This document shows, piece after piece, positions 57,010-64,000 of a stretch of DNA of 64,000 nucleotides. The position numbers and the translations under genes are program-made. A model generated the notes under the pieces. That model made no database searches. It saw only the letters and a program-made list of their open reading frames with translations, and was not told where the DNA came from. Each line of letters opens with the position of its first letter. Position 1 is the stretch's first letter. The DNA comes from Rhyacophila brunnea. Taxonomy: Eukaryota > Arthropoda > Insecta > Trichoptera > Rhyacophilidae. The stretch covers positions 106,952 to 170,951 of the forward strand of contig JAGYXB010000611.1 in the NCBI GenBank assembly GCA_022495005.1. The letters run 5' to 3'.

Positions 57010-57710
57010 CTCCTATAATAGAATACCATATTTCAAAAGGCCAACATAGAGAATATTTTATATTGTTCGGATTCTAATTGACCCACAATAAAATAGTTTG
57101 ACTTACAGTGAAATGAATCGTGTTTGTTGTAGTTCAAACACTTTGAATAATAATATTATGTAGTTTCCACTATACATACCAGAGTTCCGCATAATGAAAA
57201 ATTACTATAACCATGGCAACCGAGTCAGTCGGTAGTGTCTCGGAGACTTTCGTTTAATTGAATTCTGATCAGTTAGTTTATTTGAGTCATTAGGTACTTG
57301 AGTCAGTTGGACACAATATGAACGTATTGCGCAACAATTAACCCGCGAGTCTATTTTTTAATCTTCGTTATTCATGACGTCTCACTATTCTCATAAAACT
57401 AAAAAAATAAATCATAAAAACTTGCATATATCGTCATGAAACTGAATATTGCATTCGCATAAAAGCTGGCGACTGACTATGGATATGTTGGTTTTCAGCA
57501 ATGACGTATATACTTTTAATACCAATACTTTTACGTATAAGAACGATAATTGAATGATTAACGAGCTTGTTCTGACTCATGTATTTTTAATCGGTCTTTC
57601 ATAAACGTCACACGTCTAATAATTAAGGAATATAATAATTATTTATGTCCATTATTAATTAAAATACAATATCAATACGCATGATCAAATCAAAATACAA
57701 CGTATGAAAC
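57010..57710. other. Non-coding, no feature seen
   Basis: AT-rich. Nothing supported. Confidence 0.45.
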
Positions 57711-57712
57711 CA

Positions 57713-57800
57713 TGGCGTAGTTGGTGAAGCATACATTTCTAAATCCGTTGGTGAGGATTCAATCCATCTCTGGTAATATCATGTCACAACACACAAAAGT
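57713..57800 (+). mobile_element. tRNA-derived SINE head, family E
   Basis: A-box TGGCGTAGTTGGTGAAG and B-box AGGATTCAATCC, with acceptor-like ACCATGG/CTCTGGT partly able to pair. No intact cloverleaf. Confidence 0.6.
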
Positions 57801-58493
57801 TGTTCAACGAACATAACTTAGAGATTATCTTTTAAACTAAAAAAATACACATTTACTGGGAATAGTTTAATACTTTAAAATATAAATTAATAGTCAAAAG
57901 TATTAAATTGAAGGGAATAGTATAACACTCACATTGATTCAAATTAAACTCTAATTTCTACGTAGATGTACCGTCAGTCTATAGCAAAAATTTTATAATT
58001 TTTAGACCGATTTTATTCGTTGCATATTCCTCTGCCCTTGTTCATTTACACAGTATACCCACTGCCCAGTGCTAACGATGAAAAACTACTGCCATCAAGG
58101 AAGTAAAAGGGTCATAGGGATTTTACTTCACGTTAAAGTAATTAGGGTATTAAACATACGAAAAATACTCGTTAAATATAAGTCGTTAATGTAACTTTAT
58201 AATAAATTAAGTTTTACTTTAATGACTGGCAAAGCTTTTCGGGCACAGGATGTGTAAGCGCATTATAACAAAAGAAGATAAATTATCGGCCGTTTAAAGG
58301 TAAACCTCATTGTGCATTTTAGGGATAAATCTTTATGAATAATAAAGTTCAGTCTTAAACTTTTTAATGACTGTATGTATCACTTGCAACATTGCATTAG
58401 TACTATATTGATTTTGCAACAATGTTTTTAATCTATTTTGGTAAAATTACTTGACTTTCTCGTAGGTCAAGCTGTGATAACTAAACAAATTGA

Positions 58494-58556
58494 AATTCTA
58501 ATGGATGTACTATTCCTTTGAGTCGGGTTTTGCCTTTCGGTATGCAAGGATCACAA
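58494..58556 (+). repeat. Scrap of the GACTCAAATGG foldback
   Basis: TTCTAATGGATGTACTATTC, TTTGAGTCGGGTTTTGCC and TTTCGG follow the order of 40544-40600. Confidence 0.55.
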
Positions 58557-58779
58557 TAAAAATATGCTACAAACAAATTTTAGATCATTATACGTATACC
58601 TGATCACCAGTGATAATATATTCAATAAGCGAATAAATCGTCAAAACCCTACATAATAGATCGTTAGATGACTATTTTGTGAACATTACAAATTATTACT
58701 TTAAAACGTTCACAAAATGACACTTAGAAGAAAGGAAATATTAATAAAACAGTATTACATAAAAAAAACTAGATCAGTA

Positions 58780-59190
58780 TTAAACAGTAGAAAAGTGTAA
58801 ACACAAAAAAATATAAATTAGATACAAGAAAATACAACGAATGAGCTAAGCAGACTGAGCAGAAAATGCCCACCTATGTGTCAATATGTCAATATCCGAA
58901 GTGAGTTAGTTGAACAGAGTTATTGCCCTCCCAATTGGCATTACCAATGGCAGGTTAGTTCTGCACTTGGAACAACTAACAAGGGATACCCTCGATTTCT
59001 AAGATAATAATAATCAGATACACACAAACCAATACCACCAAGAATGGCAGAGTTTCCATTTACGCCGCGTATAAGTCGGAAAAAATATGTAGCTAAATAA
59101 AGATCCTTTCTAAACTTTAAGCTACAGTATGTACGGATACCTAAGAGAAAGTCAGTCGGATAGAGCCACGGATAATATCCGTACATTCAA
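58780..59190 (-). mobile_element. CR1/Jockey-like LINE 3' end, copy 2
   Basis: An 81-codon minus frame (58941-59186) reads MYGYYPWLYPTDFLLGIRTY, FRKDLYLATYFFRLIRGVNG and NSAILGGIGLCVSDYY, then stops. In another frame MPIGRAITLFN follows, so a frameshift interrupts it. It is clearly related to 26144-26509. The downstream part to about 58780 corresponds to the 3' UTR. Confidence 0.8.
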
Positions 59191-59984
59191 CAAACGTAAA
59201 AATCGTCATTATCGGGCTACATTCATTAGAATTTAAATTCAATTTCCACCAAATACCCTCGGTCAATAGTATTAATATTAAACACATGGGGAAATTTCAA
59301 AGATAAATTGAAGTAGATTTAAAAAAAAATAAGAGGCATCTTATAAAACTGTTCATTAGTACCCAATGATATTTGTAGTATAGTATAAATAAATCTAACA
59401 AATATAATAAATAATAATAAATAATAATAAATAAAATACATAATTTAAATTACACCACTGCTGTGTGAAAGAAACAACATTAATTAACAGAATACACCTT
59501 ATCTTTCTATCATGGTTTTAAAAGTATTGTAAAGATTCAGTTTTAGTTTATAAAAATAGTACCTAGTGGATGTTAAGCAACCATTTTTTTATGTTCTGCA
59601 ATAGTAGGTACCTAACTAACTAAAGACTAAGTGTATTTTGAATGTGTTATCAAATGAATGAAGACTCAAGAGGATCATCGAATCAAGGAGTAGAGACAAA
59701 TTAAAAAGGGTGTTTGTTGCCACCCTTTGCTTTGACCGTGCGCATGCACTGCACATATTAGGCACAAGGGTATGACGACCCTGATTGATATGTACAAAGT
59801 TATATAAAAGTTTAGTTAATTAAGCAATTAAAAAGTATTATATTTTAAAATATTGTTATGTAATGATTATCACATGTATAATAAATATTGTTTCAATTGC
59901 ATAAACGTATATTAACTGGACACTTAGTAACAAATAGTCACTTCTGAATATACTATATATATACATTTAGAATTTCCATCATTC
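59191..59984. other. Non-coding, with AAT-type microsatellite
   Basis: (AATAAT)n at 59403-59435. Nothing else. Confidence 0.5.
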
Positions 59985-60175
59985 TGGCTTTTCTCAGCGG
60001 ACATTGGTGACCCAAATACGACCATCTATTTGTTTACTTTGTCCCAGGTAAACGTAGTTGTCTACTTGATTGAGCCGGGTGCCATTGATGAGGATCTTTT
60101 TAGAGTTAACTAACCAGTGTCTCATTAATTGCATCTTTGAGACATTACCCTTTAAACCTACTTTCAGACGTTTAT
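59985..60175 (-). mobile_element. RTE-type LINE RT scrap
   Basis: The minus strand reads KILINGTRLNQVDNYVYLGQ, aligned with KEIFINGTQLEQVKSYIYMG in the 63.8-kb copy. No catalytic residues are included. Confidence 0.7.
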
Positions 60176-61938
60176 TTATAAGCTTTTACACACTCAAGTA
60201 CAATGAGGTCTTATATAAATAAACAAATACTCAAGTTCAATATAAATATTATGCAAATATAAATATTTCAGTACGACATATTGTTTACTATAATGTATTT
60301 TATATGTATCGATCATTCTTTGTATCGTAAATAAGTGTCATATTGTACATTACTTTGCACAGATACAAATACACCAGATGTGGCCTGCATAAATCATGTT
60401 AGACGTATAAAATATTGTATTAAACCTACTGCTGCAACTCGAGTCAAATCACACTGCAAGAATAAAACAAATCGGGTGGATAGATCCTTTACTTGAAAAC
60501 TAGTTGCGTATTACTAAACTTTAATTTAAAATTTTAATCAAACTTAGCATACACACTTACGAACTGCAGCAGTTACGCGCAGCATGCGAATAAAATATGT
60601 TGCCACGCGTACCAAACGAACGACTGACAAGCATGCCATAAACCAAAAATAAGAGTATTTTTTCCAGAACAAGTACTTATAAATACCAGGAATTACGTTA
60701 CCGAAATAAAGTCACATCATTTAATAGTCACAACATGCGCGATTTATGAAATAAAATGTAATAATTACCCCGTCAAACTGCGGCAGCAAAATCTTTTGTT
60801 TTCATAAATTCTAAAACTTTTGCTCGCAGATGTGTAGCAACCATTATTATATGGTGACATCAAACACAATAATTTATTAACATAGGATCAATTGAACGTG
60901 TGATTCAATATAAATATTTAGGATTAGTCAATGAGAAATGAGTCCAGTCTCAAGAATTGGAAACAATAAACGGAGCACCATTCAAAATAAGACTCTTCCT
61001 TAGTTATCAAAACCTTAATTTTGATTTAAAACTGCATATAGTTTGTTGTTATATTATTGCAATCCGTTTTGACATGACAAAATGATTTGGATTTCGTCGT
61101 ATCTACATAATATTGGTACTTTTTTATGTTTTTCTGTATTTTTTTATATTTTTCTTATGATTTCTACTTACTTATATGTGTTTTTATTTTTTTAACCATT
61201 TTCAGTAACTCTTCAATATAATCTTTATAGCTGTACTTAATATTTAATTTATTATGCTTTTTGTGTCCGCGTGTTATTAGGAGCCTCACGACATATATTC
61301 TTTTATTTTATATTCTCATTATATCTATTCTCTATGATTGATTCTGTTTGATTGACAACCTCAAACAAATAAACAGAGAGATTCTGCGTAGTATAAAAAC
61401 AATAAATTTATAGTAACTTGGCTATATTGTGGGAGGATAGAGTTCAGGAATCCTCAACTTGTTATCAAAGGAAAGATCAATGGTAAACGTAGCTGAGGAC
61501 GATGCCGCATTTTGTGGTTTATGAACTTATAATTAATCTTAATTAATATAAGGCCAGCTCTAATAGTTAAATAGTTCTAAATAGCAAGTGATAGAACAAA
61601 AATTTACCTGATGGTGGCTTAAGCGCCGGCTAGACGCTCATGCTTTACCACAAGCTTACTTGCACAAACCGATTTTTATTGGGAAGCCCGTATGTATGGA
61701 CGGGAAAACTGTAGCTCGCGCATACCGAAATATGTTCCGTATACCGTGCAGGCAAGTCGCTGCCGTCTAACAGGCGCATTACACTCGTTAGGAGGTGTAT
61801 AAAACAAGTATCGAAACTTTTTTTTTAACATTGGAATTTGACGATCTGAAAATATTATTTTATCCCTTACGCATTTTGTATATTATATTATTATGATAAT
61901 ACAACTTTAGTAAGTATTCAATTCTGATTCATTTATAA
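60176..61938. other. Non-coding, no feature seen
   Basis: About 1.8 kb of AT-rich DNA without supported features. Confidence 0.45.
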
Positions 61939-62165
61939 CAGTAGCGAAGGTCGATTTTTGGAAAGAGGTAGGCTATGGAGATCAAAGAAAAATAGCACAC
62001 TTGTCAGGTATACTCACGGGAAATAAGACGATAATACGATATTACTACGGATGAATAGGTACACACTAATGTGAACATCACACTATATCGATTAAATTTC
62101 AATAGCTCACTGACGATGTAGAATTGATCAATGAATATAAATTATGTATTTTCCTATACCTACAC
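61939..62165 (+). mobile_element. hAT-like left end (family 2)
   Basis: Starts CAGTAGCGAAGG and continues GAGGTAGGCTATGGAGATCA, AGCACACTTGTCAGGTATAC and CGGGAAATAAGACGATAATA, as at 20964-21195. The right end is not found. Confidence 0.65.
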
Positions 62166-63035
62166 GCAACATACGCCTAAATATATATCATCGGTAAATA
62201 TTAACAACAACCCAATATGACAAACAAAAAAATAATATACTTATATATTCTATGACTGAATTAAAATAAATGATAAATAATAATCACGAGATAAAATTAT
62301 TAATTATTTTTAAAAATATTCTATCTTTATAATATGACGTTATTGAACAAATATAAATTATTTTTTTTAATTATCGCATTATTAATTATTATTTGAATAA
62401 AGCGCCAATGCGACAGTCCTCGACACTAAATAAATAAACTTTGCCTTATAAGCCTATAGATTCGTATGAATAAAAGCAGACTGCTCCGATGCCCTTGAAA
62501 CGCAGTTCATACGGTAAGCTCGGAAAATTATTGTCGAGTGAAACGATATTAATTTAAATACTCGCTAGATGTGCTAGTTTGTCACTTATTATTTAATTAT
62601 TCTACATTATTCTGACGATAGATGGCTCCCATTAATATATATATTTTTTAAATATTAATTATTATTCTGACGCTATGGTTTCCGCACATTTTTTTATTTA
62701 AATTTCAATACTTTCTATCTATTTTTCTTAGAAGGTAGAGTTCAAATAATCACCTACCATGGAGCCTTCGTCACCGATTTTTAATAGATATTAATAAACA
62801 ATATCTAAACTGAACGCCTTAAATGCCCTCATTTTGCAAAGGAAATAAGTCATTCGAAAGGCTAGCGCGAAATGGAAAATTCTCCTTGGCATCCGACCTT
62901 TAGATTTAATATTATAAAATAAGATAAAGATAAACTCGTATAGATTAAAGCTAGCTTTACTGCAAATATTAATATACTTATGAAATAAATTGCGTATTAT
63001 TTTCCATTTTTTTATATGAAATACAGATTCATAAT
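62166..63035. other. Non-coding, no feature seen
   Basis: AT-rich. Nothing supported. Confidence 0.45.
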
Positions 63036-63039
63036 GTAT

Positions 63040-63480
63040 TTCTTCTTCTTTCTTGCACCCTGTAAAACCCTAGCATTAACACATAGGGCAAGCACAAGTT
63101 TTCGCCAAATTTCCTCGGTCCATCGCAAAGCATAAATCGCTTTTATAGTACCGCTGCAGGATGTCAAGGGTGCAAGAACACATTTCCCAGCCACGTAAAG
63201 CGTCTCTTTGCGATTACTTCAATCATCAAGGGCTGCTGTGTCCACTCACGAACTCAAGTATACGAACACCGATGCGCCCCTAAGATTCGACGGATACATT
63301 GATTCTCAAAGCTCAAAAGCCAAGAATTCTGAAGCTTACTAAGATGTCACGTCTTACAGCGATATAGAGTAACAGTGGTAGCATGCACAATTTGAAAAAA
63401 CGAGATTTGGTCCACACAGAATACAGCCGTGACCTCCATGCGACTCTTAGTTGGCTGAATGAACACTCTATAATGTATTT
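63040..63480 (-). mobile_element. Heavily decayed LINE, ORF2 C-terminal region
   Basis: The minus-strand translation gives, across frameshifts and stops, SEFLAFELCENQCIRRILGA, EVIAKRRFTWLGNVF and RKLVLALCVNARVLQGARKK. The order matches NRCLRRILG, LKVKRRRWTWLGHVL and the basic end of the ORF at 28176-28808. A GAAGAAGAAA-type tail (63040-63052) closes it. Confidence 0.6.
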
Positions 63481-63581
63481 ATTAAATAATACAGAAATAC
63501 CTAATGGGCTGAAAACCCTTGCGTTTTGATTAACAATAATATATAGAATTTCAAATAATTACGAATTAAAAAAAAAAAATA

Positions 63582-63602
63582 CTAACCTAACCCAACCTAA
63601 CA
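63582..63602. repeat. Interstitial telomere-like repeat
   Basis: CTAACCTAACCCAACCTAACA, four units with one variant base. Confidence 0.8.
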
Positions 63603-63620
63603 TAAATTTAATATGAATTA

Positions 63621-64000
63621 TTAGATGACTATACTATACTACTTGGCATAGTAATTGTCTTGCAAGACTCAGAAGACCTCCAAAACAGAATGCAGGAAGT
63701 GAAGTAAGCAACAAAGTAGCTTTGAAAATAAATGTAACAAAGACGAAAGTCATGTTCAGATGCTTTGCGGACCAAAAAGAAATCTTCATCAATGGCACTC
63801 AGCTCGAACAGGTGAAAAGCTACATCTATATGGGACAACAAGTGTCTATATATGGATGTATATTTGATGAAATTGTTCGCAGAGTAAAGCTAGGCTGGAG
63901 TGCTTTTGGCCGCCTGAATAATGTCTTCAAAGGTGACCTTCCACTGTGCCTAAAGCGCAAAGTGTTCAACCAGTGTGTGCTTCCCATGATCACATATGCG
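63621..64000 (+). mobile_element. RTE-type LINE reverse transcriptase, runs off the window
   Basis: Reads LDDYTILLGIVIVLQDSEDL, the region of the RT catalytic YADD box with A-D-D degraded to L-D-D, then after one frameshift VALKINVTKTKVMF, KEIFINGTQLEQVKSYIYMG, VKLGWSAFGRLNNVFKGDLP and KRKVFNQCVLPMITYA at the window edge. RTE reverse transcriptases copy the element RNA at a nicked target. The frameshift and the altered active-site neighbourhood make this copy non-functional. A minus-strand 70-codon frame is its shadow. Confidence 0.85.

Overview
This window looks like gene-poor, repeat-rich nuclear DNA from an arthropod, most likely an insect. By eye it is strongly A+T-rich. It carries short interstitial (CCTAA)n/(TTAGG)n runs at about 5.68, 46.0 and 63.58 kb, and TTAGG is the usual arthropod telomere unit. 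It also holds tRNA-derived SINEs, RTE, Jockey/R1 and CR1-like LINE debris, many short hAT-type and other inverted-repeat elements, and LTR-like blocks. I cannot decide the order (Lepidoptera and Hemiptera both fit). I found no convincing host protein-coding gene, no intact tRNA or rRNA gene, no operon and no CRISPR array. Nearly all open frames are short and accidental, or are shadows of decayed transposons.

Layout. 0-9 kb: a composite SINE block bounded by a 12-bp direct repeat (641-1250), three copies of a ~480-bp dispersed repeat, and more SINE copies. 9.8-16.2 kb: a TA-flanked element full of GTTGCAAC motifs, a 5'-truncated LINE with target duplication, another ~480-bp repeat and two Jockey/R1-like LINE 3' ends. 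17-26.8 kb: RTE and GAA-tailed LINE copies, a TTAA-flanked inverted-repeat element, two hAT-like elements abutting on shared 8-bp target duplications (21.77-23.11 kb), and a CR1-like LINE. 27-36 kb: a LINE apparently inserted in older RTE sequence, two solo-LTR-like blocks, a GC-rich LTR-like block and two hAT-type elements. 36-46 kb: mostly featureless AT-rich DNA with SINEs, a perfect 36-bp palindrome, a foldback element nested in a hAT-like element, and RTE fragments. 46-54.6 kb: an inverted-repeat element with a telomere-like centre, a GC-rich LTR-like block followed by a large palindrome that looks like two LTR/primer-binding-site junctions head to head, an unexplained GC-rich segment, and a hAT element with a perfect 8-bp duplication. 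55-64 kb: SINEs, a Helitron-like element with an internal minisatellite, LINE remnants, and at the right edge an RTE reverse transcriptase that runs out of the window.

Nothing here forms a working pathway. The value of the window is its record of nested insertions, several of which can be polarised because target duplications or an unoccupied paralogous copy are visible. Family names come from motif recognition by eye; no database search was run.
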